Shown one piece after another: positions 1 through 9,258 of a DNA stretch of 64,000 bases (position 1 is the first letter of the stretch; every line of letters starts with the position of its first letter). The stretch comes from Flavobacterium frigoris (lineage in GTDB: Bacteria; Bacteroidota; Bacteroidia; Flavobacteriales; Flavobacteriaceae). The position numbers and the translations under genes were made by a program. The notes beneath the pieces were generated by a model, which was given only the letters and a program-made list of their open reading frames with translations, had not been told where the DNA came from and searched no databases. Location: positions 124,001 to 188,000 of the forward strand of contig NZ_FOFZ01000002.1 of assembly GCF_900111075.1 (NCBI RefSeq), given 5' to 3'.

Positions 1-833
1 TTATTGTTTTAGGATGGGATTATATAGACCCTGCAAATTACTCTCCATATATTCCTGAAAATACTGGCGTTAAAGGTCAATTTGGTTGGTCTGGAATTGC
101 TGCCGGAGCCGGAACCGTCTTCTTTGCCTTCATTGGTTTTGATGCTGTTTCAACTGCTGCACAAGAAGCAAAAAACCCTCAAAAAGGGATGCCAATTGGT
201 ATTTTAGGTTCATTAGTTATCTGTACAATACTATATGTGTTGTTTGCTCACGTTATGACTGGTCTAGTACCTTATTACAAATTTGCAGGTGATGCAAAAC
301 CTGCTGCGACAGCATTTGCGGTAACTGGATATTCTTTCCTTCAAACAGGATTAATTGTGGCTATTTTAGCTGGGTATACTTCTGTGATGCTTGTGATGTT
401 AATGGGACAAAGTCGTGTTTTCTACACTATGAGTAAAGATGGACTTTTACCTCCTTTATTTGGACAAATACATTCAAAATTCCGTACTCCTTATAAAACA
501 AACCTTTTCTTTATGGTTTTCGTTAGTTTATTTGCTGGTTTTGTTCCGGTAAGCGATCTGGGACACATGGTAAGTATTGGAACCTTGCTTGCTTTCGTAT
601 TAGTATGTATTGGTGTGTTAGTAATGCGTAAAAAAATGCCAGATGCACCAAGATCTTTCAAAACTCCATTTGTTCCTTATGTACCGATTGCAGGAGTTTT
701 AGTTTGTACTTACTTAATGTACTCTCTACCCTATGAAAGTTGGATTCGATTAGTTCTTTGGATGGCAATTGGTGTTGCTCTGTATTTTGTTTACGGTAAA
801 AAGCACAGTAAATTAAATAATCCGGATAAATAG
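1..833 (+). CDS. APC-family amino acid permease, C-terminal part (partial)
   Basis: The reading frame is already open at the left edge (codons begin at base 3) and runs about 277 codons to TAG at 831-833, so the N-terminal half lies outside the window. The segment near the left edge, FIGFDAVSTAAQEAKNPQ, is the conserved helix-6 region of cationic amino acid transporters of the APC superfamily. Several strongly hydrophobic stretches follow, and the protein ends in a short basic tail. By family it is an inner-membrane amino acid transporter; the substrate cannot be read from this fragment. It converges on the PspC gene across a perfect hairpin. Confidence 0.9.
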   Translation, partial: IVLGWDYIDPANYSPYIPENTGVKGQFGWSGIAAGAGTVFFAFIGFDAVSTAAQEAKNPQKGMPIGILGSLVICTILYVLFAHVMTGLVPYYKFAGDAKPAATAFAVTGYSFLQTGLIVAILAGYTSVMLVMLMGQSRVFYTMSKDGLLPPLFGQIHSKFRTPYKTNLFFMVFVSLFAGFVPVSDLGHMVSIGTLLAFVLVCIGVLVMRKKMPDAPRSFKTPFVPYVPIAGVLVCTYLMYSLPYESWIRLVLWMAIGVALYFVYGKKHSKLNNPDK

Positions 834-850
834 ACTTATTCTAATATAAA

Positions 851-890
851 AAAGGGATGATAAAGTATTTAAATACTTTATCATCCCTTT
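851..890. terminator. Bidirectional terminator hairpin
   Basis: This is a perfect 40-bp palindrome (20-bp arms, AAAGGGATGATAAAGTATTT and its complement) with A/T runs at both ends. It lies between the convergent permease and PspC genes, so it can stop transcription from either side. Confidence 0.85.
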
Positions 891-915
891 TTCTTTGCAC
901 CTATTTTAAGTTTTG

Positions 916-1155
916 TTACAAGTCAAATACAGAAGTTCTCTTAGCACGAATCAAATCCTTTAGCCTAATCCAAAAGGCTAGCGTTAAATACACTCCAAAC
1001 CATAATCCAACCGTAACAAATGATATATAAATAAAGAACAGTCTTACGCTCGTCACCCTCATTCCTAAACTATCTGCTAGACGCGATGATACATGGAAGC
1101 CATACTTTTCAAAAAAGTATTTAAGCTTAATTATTCTAGGTACACTTTGTCCCAT
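916..1155 (-). CDS. PspC domain protein
   Basis: This 79-residue protein has a PspC fold: a conserved N-terminal part (about residues 12-35, with SSRLADSLGMRVTSVRLFF) followed by one hydrophobic segment (about 36-60) and a short basic tail. PspC proteins are small inner-membrane stress proteins, often found as stand-alone domains in Flavobacteriia. Its start codon follows a TACTTTTG box (complement of 1181-1188), which matches the Bacteroidota -7 element TAnnTTTG. A specific role cannot be deduced from the neighbours. Confidence 0.8.
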   Translation of the reverse strand: MGQSVPRIIKLKYFFEKYGFHVSSRLADSLGMRVTSVRLFFIYISFVTVGLWFGVYLTLAFWIRLKDLIRAKRTSVFDL

Positions 1156-1225
1156 TGCATTATTTTTATAATCTATTTTACAAAAGTACGAAATTATTAT
1201 TTCTCGAAATTAAAACAGATAAGAA

Positions 1226-2497
1226 TCAGTCCGTTTTCATTAATTCCATACCGATCGCACATTCTAAACATTTGCCTTTAGAACAGTACTCATTCTTAAG
1301 TTGTAGCATCGATTGTGTTTCAAAAGCACTTACTGACTTCACTCCAAAAGATTTAAATTTATCTATAATAGCATTTTTTTCTGGTGCAACTTGATCCAGC
1401 AATTGGATTAAATCTTCCGCAATCTCCTCTCCCTTACTTTTAGCATAAGCAAATTGAATTGGCATTAAGGTATTTACAATAATCAAATCTATAAATGACT
1501 TTGACAGCATCTTCTTCTTCTTTGAACTTTCCTTATCAAATTGATAATGGTCTTGCCAATAAGAAGAAGCGGAAACCTGAAAAAGATCATAGATTACCTT
1601 AACCGAAGTAATCTCGCTTATTTGTGAAAACAGATTTTGATTGCTATGATACAAATTGGCAAACTGTGAGAGTCGTATCGTGGGAAAATTATCAGGGCGG
1701 TGCTTAAAAAACTCAACGGGATTACCGCTGCATTTTTCTATTTGGTATTTGTGCAATAAATAGTAATACCTGAATTTTAAATCTTTAAAATAATTATCCT
1801 CCTTTTCAACGTCTAATAACCCTGCATTACCAAAGAGTAAGCTTTCCAAATTTTCGACCTCAAAACTTTCCTTTCTTATAATAGAAAACGGAATGGAAGT
1901 CGCTATTTTCAGAAAGGTTTCCCCGTTCGTATTCAATCCGAAGTTTTTTGCCAACAGACAAAACAAAACCGCCTCCCAATCGTTATTAGTTTGTCGTAGC
2001 AACTCAAAAACAGGTTTGGACTTTCTTTCTAAACGTTCAAAAAACAAGCGCTCTTGCCAGTTTTTTAAAATAAAAGGAGAAATAGCAGCTAACTGCTTTT
2101 CACAGAAAATCCATGCCTTTGGAGACATTAATGACTGATAATTAACAATCGTATCTTGGTCGACATACTTCTTAAGTTCCAGAACAGGAATTTCAGTATT
2201 GTTTTTTCTATAAATTTCAGTATCGTGTTCCCAAACTACATGCAGAATTACGTTTTCGTATGCCGCATCTCTTTCGTGATGATGCACATACCAATCAGAA
2301 GATTTAAGGTGAATCTCTACGTTTCCCGCCCACATTTGATCATCGATTGTGATTTGAGCATTAAAAAAATCAGGACCTGCCAGTTCTAAATACTGCCCCA
2401 CATTGGCAATCGTGATTTGCTCGTGATTTGAAGTTTTCAAATTTAGGACATCAAACTTCTTAAATTTCCAGAGGTAATGGAGAAAATCTTCTTTCAT
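1226..2497 (-). CDS. DUF2851 family protein
   Basis: This is a 423-residue soluble protein without signal peptide or membrane segments. The N-terminal region (EDFLHYLWKFKKFD, then AGPDFFNAQI, GNVEIHLKSSDWYVHHH and ILHVVWEHD) is the conserved core of the DUF2851 family, widespread in Bacteroidota and of unknown biochemical function. The histidine- and acid-rich stretch at about residues 60-90 suggests a metal or nucleotide site, which is inference. The C-terminus holds a small cysteine cluster (YCSKGKCLECAIG). It lies 74 bp downstream of the exonuclease gene on the same strand and may be co-transcribed with it. Confidence 0.8.
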   Translation of the reverse strand: MKEDFLHYLWKFKKFDVLNLKTSNHEQITIANVGQYLELAGPDFFNAQITIDDQMWAGNVEIHLKSSDWYVHHHERDAAYENVILHVVWEHDTEIYRKNNTEIPVLELKKYVDQDTIVNYQSLMSPKAWIFCEKQLAAISPFILKNWQERLFFERLERKSKPVFELLRQTNNDWEAVLFCLLAKNFGLNTNGETFLKIATSIPFSIIRKESFEVENLESLLFGNAGLLDVEKEDNYFKDLKFRYYYLLHKYQIEKCSGNPVEFFKHRPDNFPTIRLSQFANLYHSNQNLFSQISEITSVKVIYDLFQVSASSYWQDHYQFDKESSKKKKMLSKSFIDLIIVNTLMPIQFAYAKSKGEEIAEDLIQLLDQVAPEKNAIIDKFKSFGVKSVSAFETQSMLQLKNEYCSKGKCLECAIGMELMKTD

Positions 2498-2571
2498 CGT
2501 AAAGCCTTGTAGTTAAGAGACTAAAGTAATGAAAAAACAAACAACTTGTACTTCCTATTAAATTTCGAAAA

Positions 2572-3054
2572 CTATCTCAGTAAATACAATTTGGCGCAAG
2601 CCCGAGCATCTGACAAAGCTTCATGGTGATTCAATTGAATTTTCATTGTACGGCAGCAATCACTAAGCTTTGTTGGTTTTAATCCTTTGGCTTTGTATAT
2701 TTTCACGGTACATTCCCAGCGAGCTGACAAATTCAAATCCTCATAATTTAAACCACACAGCGCCATTGATTTGGCCAAAACATTTCTGTCGAAGCTTTCA
2801 TTATGCGCCACAACAACTCTATTCTGGAGTCGTTTTTGGATTTCAGGAAATATCTGTGCAAATGATTTGGCATTCACCGTATCCCTTGGATAAATTCCAT
2901 GCACTTGAATTGTAAAAGGGGAATACAGATTGTTTGGCGGTTTAATCAAACTGACAAACTCGTCTACTATTACTCCATTCTCAACTGTCACTATTCCCAC
3001 TGAACAAGGGTGAAATGCAGTAGCCGTTTCAAAATCTATTGCCGTAAATGTCAT
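2572..3054 (-). CDS. DnaQ-like 3'-5' exonuclease (DEDDh)
   Basis: This 160-residue protein carries all exonuclease motifs of the DEDDh class: Exo I with D7 and E9 (AIDFETA), Exo II with H84 and D89 (VAHNESFDRNVL), and Exo III with H144 and D149 (HHEALSDARA). It is the size of a bare exonuclease domain, so it is probably a stand-alone nuclease or a proofreading-like subunit rather than part of a polymerase. Both neighbours are on the same strand: the CBS-domain synthase 95 bp upstream and DUF2851 downstream. The domain call is firm; the physiological role is not. Confidence 0.85.
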   Translation of the reverse strand: MTFTAIDFETATAFHPCSVGIVTVENGVIVDEFVSLIKPPNNLYSPFTIQVHGIYPRDTVNAKSFAQIFPEIQKRLQNRVVVAHNESFDRNVLAKSMALCGLNYEDLNLSARWECTVKIYKAKGLKPTKLSDCCRTMKIQLNHHEALSDARACAKLYLLR

Positions 3055-3075
3055 TCTGTTTTATTTATTGTTTCT

Positions 3076-3121
3076 GAAAAAACCACGAATTTAACGAATT
3101 TAATTCGTCAATTCCGTGGTC
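3076..3121 (-). terminator. Hairpin downstream of the CBS-domain synthase
   Basis: Read on the minus strand, ACCACGGAATT pairs imperfectly with AATTCGTGGT around an AT-rich inner repeat and is followed by TTTTTT. It lies directly after the stop of the synthase gene at 3150 and before the exonuclease gene. Confidence 0.6.
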
Positions 3122-3149
3122 TATACAATGTAATTATCGGAACTAAAAA

Positions 3150-4511
3150 CTATTTAATAGAACCTATAATATCATATTTTGTAATAATATGGTGTCTTCC
3201 TTTTCCTAAATCAATTAATACCGCCGCATTATCTCTGGTAAACAATTTAGAAACTTCTTCGATTGTCGTTCCCAGTTGCACGATAGGATAAGGACTTCCC
3301 ATGATTTCCCGAATTGGTCTTTCGGCTGAGTTTTTATCTTGCACATAACTTTGGAATAAGTCAGACTCATCCAGAGAACCTACAAATCCTGTAATATCCA
3401 TAACTGGTATTTGTGAGATTTTATATTTACGCATTCTTTCAATCGCATGTGAAACCAATTCTTCTGTACGAGCTACAATTAATGGCTTATCAATATGATC
3501 TTTGATTACATCTTCGGCTTTTGTAACTTCCTCTTCAAGAAAACCACGTTCGCGCATCCAATCATCATTGAACATCTTCCCTACATAACGGCTTCCTGAA
3601 TCATGAAACAAAACAACAACTACATCTTCTGGTTTGAAATGCTCCTTTAGTTGCAACAGCCCTTTTATGGCAGCTCCAGCTGAATTCCCAACGAAAATCC
3701 CTTCTTCAAGAGCAATTTTTCGGGTGTATACTGCAGCATCTTTATCTGTTACTTTGGTAAAACCATCAATCAAAGAAAAATCTACATTCAATGGCAAAAT
3801 ATCTTCTCCAATTCCTTCTGTTATATAAGAATAAATCTCGTTTTCATCAAAAATACCTGTTTCATGGTATTTTTTAAATACGGAACCATAGGTGTCAATT
3901 CCCCAAATCTTAATATTAGGATTTTTTTCTTTAAGGTATTTTCCAACACCGGAAATGGTTCCTCCAGTACCAACACCTGATACAAAATGAGTAATTTTAC
4001 CCTCTGTTTGCTCCCAAATTTCTGGGCCTGTTTGCTCGTAATGTGCAATAGCATTCGACGGATTGTCATATTGATTTACATACCAAGAATTAGGTGTTTC
4101 AGTCGCTAATCTTTTAGAAACAGAATAATAGGAACGGGGATCCGTAGGCTCCACATCTGTAGGACATACCACAACTTTTGCTCCAACAGCGCGAAGAATG
4201 TCCATTTTTTCTTTAGATTGTTTATCCGAAATCACACAAATTAATTTGTATCCCTTGATAATAGCTACTAAAGCCAGTCCCATTCCTGTATTTCCGGAAG
4301 TCCCTTCAATAATAGTTCCTCCTGGTTTTAGTCTACCGTCAGCCTCAGCATCTTCAATCATTTTTACCGCCATTCTATCTTTTACAGAATTACCGGGATT
4401 AAAAGTTTCTACTTTAGCTAGCACTAATGCATCTATTCCTTCAGTAACTTTATTTAACTTCACTAACGGTGTATTGCCTATTGTGCCTAATATATTTTCT
4501 GCGTATTGCAT
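3150..4511 (-). CDS. PLP-dependent cysteine/cystathionine beta-synthase with CBS domains
   Basis: This is a 453-residue protein. Residues 1-320 are a fold-type II PLP enzyme: K44 in NPGNSVKDRM is the expected Schiff-base lysine, EGTSGNTG binds the substrate carboxylate, and GVGTGGTISG holds the PLP phosphate. Residues 330-453 contain a tandem CBS (Bateman) domain pair. This arrangement matches cystathionine beta-synthase and related cysteine synthases of Bacteroidota, which join serine or O-acetylserine with homocysteine or sulfide. The exact acceptor cannot be decided from sequence. A TATCTTTG promoter box (complement of 4556-4563) lies about 45 bp upstream of the start. Confidence 0.88.
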   Translation of the reverse strand: MQYAENILGTIGNTPLVKLNKVTEGIDALVLAKVETFNPGNSVKDRMAVKMIEDAEADGRLKPGGTIIEGTSGNTGMGLALVAIIKGYKLICVISDKQSKEKMDILRAVGAKVVVCPTDVEPTDPRSYYSVSKRLATETPNSWYVNQYDNPSNAIAHYEQTGPEIWEQTEGKITHFVSGVGTGGTISGVGKYLKEKNPNIKIWGIDTYGSVFKKYHETGIFDENEIYSYITEGIGEDILPLNVDFSLIDGFTKVTDKDAAVYTRKIALEEGIFVGNSAGAAIKGLLQLKEHFKPEDVVVVLFHDSGSRYVGKMFNDDWMRERGFLEEEVTKAEDVIKDHIDKPLIVARTEELVSHAIERMRKYKISQIPVMDITGFVGSLDESDLFQSYVQDKNSAERPIREIMGSPYPIVQLGTTIEEVSKLFTRDNAAVLIDLGKGRHHIITKYDIIGSIK

Positions 4512-4753
4512 TTAATTGTAATTTTTAAGATTGTAATTTGTTATAAATACTTTTGCAAAGATAGTATTTTGTTAGAAAACATTCCTGCTTCTGCAAAATT
4601 GCGTTCTTGATTACTTCCTGTACTTTTATTTAATTAGAAGTACAGTGAATTTCATTTAAGGCAACATCCTTTAAGTAATTGTGGTCGAACCAATGAATAC
4701 AGATCATTCCGAAGAGTCTGGAGTAGTAGACGACTCCAAAAAAAACGAAGGAA

Positions 4754-6682
4754 TTAATTAAAGAAGTTCCAGATTAGCCCAAAACGAATCATGAAATCAC
4801 GATACGGATTATTAGGAGCAGAGTAGAAATTATTTCCTGTTAGAGACGAATTAAAATGCTCTGCTTTCAAGTAAATTCTAGTTCTTTGAATCCGTGCATT
4901 AATAAAAAAATCAAAGTTTGGATAATTTCCAATTTCTTTTTTATTCTGAATAAAGAACTCTCCGATTACCGGATTATAATCATTTGCCAAATAGTTTGTG
5001 AAATAATTTAAGGTAATCCCGGTTTGTAAAAACAAGGCTTTTTTGAACAAATAATTAGTGTAATAAATGGTGTTTCTAGTCACAATTTGAGGAACGTTTA
5101 AGATTGCATCCTGTTGACTCACTTTTTGATATAAAACGGTATTGTCAAGCGCAAATCTTCCGAATTTAATTTCTTTATTTGCCTTAACAGAAACATAATT
5201 TATGGTATTCCCATATTGATTTGGATTCACAATTTGCTGACTTTCATCAGTAGCAATATTTTCAAAATAGAGATGATCATCTAACGTCAAAAACTGTACT
5301 GATGCTTCTACCCATGGAGTTATCGCATTAGCCGTGACCGAGTTTATTTTTTCATTCTTAAAATTATTAGACCAGTTGTAATTAATATAACTGCTTTGAT
5401 ACAAATTGTAATTGTCATTGGGTAACTTATTCAAGTTTTGGTATCCAAAAGAGAATTGATAATCATCATTAAAATCATAATTTAATTTAGCCTCCAAATT
5501 TGATAGGGATTGATTCGTCACTGATCTTGAATACAGGAACTTCCCATTCCATTTCTTTTTTTGATATTCATACTGTCCTCCGGCACTGTTAATGTTTCTG
5601 GTTAGTGAAGCTGGAATAGTTTTGTCATCCCTAATTAATATTTGGCTGTAGTAATAATTGCTTCTGAAGTCATCTGCAAAAAACTGAAACTTCCCAAGCG
5701 TTGTGTTTTCATACATCAAGCCCAGTTTATTATACATTTTGTTATAATGTGTCTGGTCGTTAATACCACTTGTAACATAAGAATCTCCAAATCTATAAAC
5801 TGTTTGTACGCCTACAGTTGAAGGCACCGTTGCCTGATTGTATTCAAAAAATTTATTCTCGTAATTAAATTGATGGCTCACATATAAATTGTTAGCTCCT
5901 TTCTTAGCATTTATTCTCATAAAGTGATCTAAGAATACACGCTTGCCTTTTAGAAAGGATTTAGCATCTTTAAAATAAATCTCGAGTCTTTGTCTATTAT
6001 CATACTTAGGGTCTTCATTTTCAAAATCACTGATGGTGGTAATTCCACCATTTTCCTCATTTAAGATGTCCTGATAGGTAAAATGTGCATTCGCAAAATA
6101 GCGTTTATTTAGCGTATTATAACTTGTGGTATATCTGAAATTTCCTGTGCTTGACAACTGATTAATATATTTTCCCTCAGAACGCAGGCCTTTGTAAGCA
6201 ATAGAAAAATTAAGCCTTGGCGAAATGTTTAATGTAAAAAAAGCATCCAGAGATTGTCCCTTTTGCATCACCGATTTGAAATACAATTCAGTAACTGGAG
6301 TGGCTACAGAGCTATATTTTATTTGGTTTGCTTCCAGAAAATTAAAATGCTTGGCCTTGAAGCCAAATTCCGGATAAGGAGTAAACTGCGTTAAACTATA
6401 TTGTAAGGTATTATAAGTTTGTCCCTCATTAGCGAAAGCCAAAAGTCCAAAATTATCCTTTCGTAAATAATTAAAACTATATTCTCTTTGAATGGTCAGT
6501 GAAGTGTCTAAATAAGTAGTGTCGCGTTCTATAGAAATAAAACGGTATTGATCCATTGCTGCGACTTTGTCAATCAATTGTCCCTCCTTAACTCTACCTA
6601 TACTTGCATCCAAACGATCTTTACTTTGGGCTAATAAAAAAGATGGCAATAATAAAAATAACCATAAACTAGACTGCTTCAT
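4754..6682 (-). CDS. Outer-membrane beta-barrel, porin_10-like
   Basis: The protein has 642 residues if started at the ATG at 6682, which begins MKQSSLWLFLLLPSFLLAQ, a clean signal peptide. A longer in-frame start at 6721 would begin inside the terminator hairpin at 6708-6740 and put 13 residues before the signal peptide, so it is rejected. The rest is rich in alternating hydrophobic/aromatic strands, with many Tyr, Asn and Phe, and ends in IRFGLIWNFFN, a typical barrel end. It resembles the putative porins of Bacteroidota (porin_10 family). Cargo is unknown. It lies downstream of the SusC/D operon but behind a terminator, so it is probably a separate unit. Confidence 0.78.
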   Translation of the reverse strand: MKQSSLWLFLLLPSFLLAQSKDRLDASIGRVKEGQLIDKVAAMDQYRFISIERDTTYLDTSLTIQREYSFNYLRKDNFGLLAFANEGQTYNTLQYSLTQFTPYPEFGFKAKHFNFLEANQIKYSSVATPVTELYFKSVMQKGQSLDAFFTLNISPRLNFSIAYKGLRSEGKYINQLSSTGNFRYTTSYNTLNKRYFANAHFTYQDILNEENGGITTISDFENEDPKYDNRQRLEIYFKDAKSFLKGKRVFLDHFMRINAKKGANNLYVSHQFNYENKFFEYNQATVPSTVGVQTVYRFGDSYVTSGINDQTHYNKMYNKLGLMYENTTLGKFQFFADDFRSNYYYSQILIRDDKTIPASLTRNINSAGGQYEYQKKKWNGKFLYSRSVTNQSLSNLEAKLNYDFNDDYQFSFGYQNLNKLPNDNYNLYQSSYINYNWSNNFKNEKINSVTANAITPWVEASVQFLTLDDHLYFENIATDESQQIVNPNQYGNTINYVSVKANKEIKFGRFALDNTVLYQKVSQQDAILNVPQIVTRNTIYYTNYLFKKALFLQTGITLNYFTNYLANDYNPVIGEFFIQNKKEIGNYPNFDFFINARIQRTRIYLKAEHFNSSLTGNNFYSAPNNPYRDFMIRFGLIWNFFN

Positions 6683-6707
6683 AAACATATTGTAAGTGGG
6701 TAAAGAT

Positions 6708-6740
6708 AAAAAAAAAACCATCCCAGATTTGGGATGGTTT
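6708..6740 (-). terminator. Terminator of the SusC/SusD operon
   Basis: An 11-bp stem (AAACCATCCCA paired with TGGGATGGTTT, loop GATT) is followed on the minus strand by a run of ten T. It starts 20 bp after the stop of the last gene of the SusC/SusD operon. Confidence 0.85.
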
Positions 6741-6760
6741 AAAATGTTTCGACAAAAAAA

Positions 6761-7600
6761 TTAAAGTTTTAAACTAGGCCAATTTGTATTGTCGGTTCTA
6801 GTAAGAGTAGTTAATCCTTTTTCACCAAAACCACTAGCCCAATTAAAAGTTAATTTATTACCACTTACAACAAGATTTGTAAAGGTATATGCTTCACCGT
6901 AATTATCTGTACCGCTATATGCGATTTTATTACAAACATCAGTCAACTTTAAGCCAGTAGCGGCAGTATCTCCGTATGCAGCAAAATACAATGCTCGGAA
7001 CCCACCGAATGACCCATCAGATATTGTATAAACCCCAGCAGCGGCAGTAGCTTCAAAAACTACATTTCCAGTTACTGGCCCTGGAACAGATCTTCCACCT
7101 GCATCTGGAGAAGAGATATTAGTTGTTGAATAAGCATACGTACCTGCTAAATCTGATGAACAAAATTTATATATTGACAGTGTAAATAAATTTTTGCTTG
7201 GTTCAACAGTGGCGTCACCAATTTTATCCAAACTTAAAATTAAGGATACAGTTTGACCAACATTCAAATTATCAAAGTTACCTTTTACAATAATTTCACC
7301 TGAATAAGACCCCGCAGGAATAACTAAACTGGCCGCATCAATTTGATATTGCGCTGGTAAAGCAGTAGAGGCCTGAGCAACACTAACTTCAATAACTCTT
7401 GCAGCAGTTGACTTTGATGATATCTCAACTTTAATTTTGAATGTAGACTCTACCCCTTCTTTTACTGGCAATGAACCAGAAGCCGTAGGAAAATCAGCAA
7501 GCGATAAATCACCTTTATAAAAAATCTTGTCTTCCTGACAGCCTGTAATTACTCCGAAAAATAAAACAACAGCAGTTATTTTTAATAAATATTTTTTCAT
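6761..7600 (-). CDS. Surface lipoprotein of the SusC/D operon
   Basis: This 279-residue protein has a lipoprotein signal peptide (MKKYLLKITAVVLFFGVITGC, lipid-modified Cys at residue 21). The region of about residues 35-145 looks like a Calx-beta or immunoglobulin-like sandwich (VEGVESTFKIKVEIS, VIPAGSYSGEIIVKG). The C-terminal half (about 150-279) is rich in Gly, Thr and Tyr and resembles ligand-binding lipoproteins encoded after SusD. It lies 16 bp after the SusD gene, in the place where SusE/SusF-like binding proteins are normally found. The likely role is holding nutrient at the cell surface; the ligand is unknown. Confidence 0.75.
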   Translation of the reverse strand: MKKYLLKITAVVLFFGVITGCQEDKIFYKGDLSLADFPTASGSLPVKEGVESTFKIKVEISSKSTAARVIEVSVAQASTALPAQYQIDAASLVIPAGSYSGEIIVKGNFDNLNVGQTVSLILSLDKIGDATVEPSKNLFTLSIYKFCSSDLAGTYAYSTTNISSPDAGGRSVPGPVTGNVVFEATAAAGVYTISDGSFGGFRALYFAAYGDTAATGLKLTDVCNKIAYSGTDNYGEAYTFTNLVVSGNKLTFNWASGFGEKGLTTLTRTDNTNWPSLKL

Positions 7601-7616
7601 AATTTAATTTTAATAA

Positions 7617-9248
7617 TTAATTTGTAACATACCCTGGATTTTGTTGTAGGGGATTAACATTAATTTCTGCTTGTGGAATTGGCAACGTAAATCTATAATC
7701 GCCATTATTTATATTAACAGGATTAGTAGCAGAACCATTCACAGCATCGCGAGCATATCGATCAGTACCAGTAACACCCGCATCTGATCCTAGTCTTTTT
7801 AAATCTATGTATCTGTGTCCTTCAAAAGAAAGTTCCTTTCTTCTCTCTAACAACACATCAGCTAAAGCGCCGGTAACATTTGCATAAACAGGAGTTGGAA
7901 CAACACCTCCAGTATAGCTTCGAGCTTGTCTAACCTGTTGAATCAAACCAGCAGCTCCAGGTAAATCTCCACTTCTAATTAAACACTCTGCCTTAATAAA
8001 ATATATTTCCGATAAACGGAAAACTTTTAAATCATTAGCAGTGTGTCCACCTGTTTTACCGGGATACTTATCAATAACAATCTCTTCATTAGTTCTTGAA
8101 GCTGTTGCTGGTGTAGTAGATATAGAAGCTGAACGGTCAACAAAACACCATCTTCTATAGTCTTCTGCTCCTCCACCTAAACTACTTTGATAAGCAGTAA
8201 AAAGATTCCTTCCCATATCGTATAACGGACCACCTGTAAGATAAGAACCATTAGTGTTATAAGTACTACTAAAGTTAACTTTGTTAACAGGTCTATCAAG
8301 AGCAAATAAAATTTCACCCTGAGCAGCATCAACCCACATTTTTCTGTAAACAGGACTTACTGCAGATACCCATTGATCAACCTGATATAATGCTCTTTGG
8401 ATAGGAAAACCAGATCCAGGATCAACATTTATAGTAGTACTTCCAGTCCCTGCACCTTGAGGCACGGTAGCAGCAGAAGTAGCAGGAAAATTAGGAACAG
8501 TTACAGTACATGTTGATAGAATCCTACCTGAAGTACTAATAACAGAATTAGCATACTTTAAAGCCTCAGGATAGTTTTTTCTGTATAAGTACATTCTAGC
8601 TCGAAAAGACTTAATAAAATTAGTGTTAACAAATTTATAAGCATTAGTTCCTGTTGGTTCAATTAAATTTGCATCTACATAAGTTAAATCACTTTCAATA
8701 AAATCAAAAACTTTACCATTTGTAGATCTAGGAATATCTTGACTCGCCGCAGGAACAAAATCCACAATCATAACTCCAGGAGCAGCATTATCACTCAAAT
8801 CAGTAGAATAATAAGTCAATAGCTCAAAATGAGCAAAAGCCCTCAAAGCTCTTGCTTGAGCTATTATCGAATTATATGCAGGAAGTTCTGCAGCTGTTGG
8901 TGTATATAAAGCAGCACCTCTAATTAATCGATTACAATAATTAATTAAATTATAATGACTATTCCAAATACCTGCTGCGTAGCCGTTAGTAGTTACCATG
9001 AAAAACCTTTGAGTATCATTTACTGTAAGGCCACTTCCAATTGCAACCTCATCTGTTAACAAAGAGGATACAGTAATATCATTTTCAAGGTTTAATCTAT
9101 CATATGTTTCATTTAAAAACAATTGCATATTGCCTATAGATGTAAACAAGGCCGCGTCATTTAACTCACCTTTTTGAGTTATTTCTAATGCATCGTTGCA
9201 CGATAGCAACATTGCAAAGAGACTAAAAAGTACTATTCTTTTTTTCAT
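7617..9248 (-). CDS. SusD/RagB nutrient-binding lipoprotein
   Basis: The protein has 543 residues from the ATG at 9248, which gives a lipoprotein signal (MKKRIVLFSLFAMLLSC). A start at 9344 would overlap the SusC coding region by 86 bp and bury the signal peptide. The N-terminal TPR-like region (RALRAFAHFELLTYYS) and the C-terminal ELSFEGHRYIDLKRL plus LPIPQAEINVNP are hallmark SusD/RagB motifs. SusD forms the lid over the SusC channel and captures substrate outside the cell. The gene follows SusC by 10 bp and precedes the lipoprotein gene. Confidence 0.95.
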   Translation of the reverse strand: MKKRIVLFSLFAMLLSCNDALEITQKGELNDAALFTSIGNMQLFLNETYDRLNLENDITVSSLLTDEVAIGSGLTVNDTQRFFMVTTNGYAAGIWNSHYNLINYCNRLIRGAALYTPTAAELPAYNSIIAQARALRAFAHFELLTYYSTDLSDNAAPGVMIVDFVPAASQDIPRSTNGKVFDFIESDLTYVDANLIEPTGTNAYKFVNTNFIKSFRARMYLYRKNYPEALKYANSVISTSGRILSTCTVTVPNFPATSAATVPQGAGTGSTTINVDPGSGFPIQRALYQVDQWVSAVSPVYRKMWVDAAQGEILFALDRPVNKVNFSSTYNTNGSYLTGGPLYDMGRNLFTAYQSSLGGGAEDYRRWCFVDRSASISTTPATASRTNEEIVIDKYPGKTGGHTANDLKVFRLSEIYFIKAECLIRSGDLPGAAGLIQQVRQARSYTGGVVPTPVYANVTGALADVLLERRKELSFEGHRYIDLKRLGSDAGVTGTDRYARDAVNGSATNPVNINNGDYRFTLPIPQAEINVNPLQQNPGYVTN

Positions 9249-9258
9249 TTTTATTTTT